From positions 1 through 33,495 of the forward strand of contig MVQP01000023.1 in assembly GCA_002067235.1 (NCBI GenBank): DNA of 33,495 nt, given 5' to 3'. Below the pieces are notes generated by a model. That model saw only the letters and a list, made by a program, of their open reading frames with translations, had not been told where the DNA came from and ran no database searches. The first letter of the stretch is position 1; every line of letters begins with the position of its first letter. The position numbers and the translations under genes are program-made. This stretch comes from Syntrophorhabdus sp. PtaB.Bin047 (GTDB lineage Bacteria > Desulfobacterota > Syntrophorhabdia > Syntrophorhabdales > Syntrophorhabdaceae). Positions 33,426-33,495 of this stretch are shown here, piece by piece.

Positions 33426-33495
33426 ACTGTGTTGAATGTCAATTGATTTCTTTTTCATGAACGGGCCTCCGCCCATGTTGCTTTGTTCTTCATCA

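Overview
The window is about 33.5 kb of GC-rich bacterial chromosome, mostly single-copy housekeeping and transport genes. There is no phage, integrase, transposase, CRISPR array, tRNA or rRNA. The gene set fits an anaerobic, probably syntrophic or deltaproteobacterial (Desulfobacterota-like) organism: the mercury-methylation pair hgcAB, a B12-dependent ribonucleotide reductase, a short MetE-like methyltransferase, an EF-G paralogue with birA and type III coaX, and Cache and PAS sensors. The lineage is inferred from gene content and not proven.

Left part (1-8.3 kb): the tail of an unknown gene; an ArsR-type repressor divergent from hgcA-hgcB, with two good sigma70-type promoters and two palindromes in the shared spacer; an EamA permease convergent with hgcB; a four-PAS hybrid histidine kinase translationally coupled to a small exported protein; an MltB-like transglycosylase; and a SYLF lipid-binding protein. 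Middle (8.3-19 kb): an RRM protein, two tandem SlyD-like FKBPs, a YihY/BrkB protein with a winged-helix tail, class II nrdJ bracketed by long inverted repeats, two UspA paralogues, a DHA2 exporter, a 36-residue ribosomal protein THX too short for most gene callers, a PqiC-like lipoprotein, an exported hydratase-like protein and a PDZ-less M50 protease. Right part (19-33.5 kb): the EF-G/birA/coaX operon, a crotonase, a Cache protein, a 39-residue membrane peptide overlapping a sodium:solute symporter, core-MetE, a CNT nucleoside transporter, an OFA-type MFS carrier, a PC4 protein and RarA.

The most unusual feature is in the spacers. At least ten intergenic stretches carry degenerate arrays of short words, about 7-9 nt each (TGAAACC, GGGTAAT/GGGTTAT, TAGGACC, AATGACCAAT, AACGGGTC). 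Most are arranged as two arms that are reverse complements, so each spacer could fold into a long imperfect hairpin. The word differs between spacers but the architecture recurs. They lie mainly between convergent stop codons, sometimes supplying the stop codon, and also in two divergent promoter spacers and on both sides of nrdJ. In the nrdJ and 31.4-31.7 kb versions the words alternate with 13-17 nt mini-hairpins. I know of no standard annotation class for this family, and it is the best candidate for something undescribed. The hgcAB locus is the most important recognisable function.
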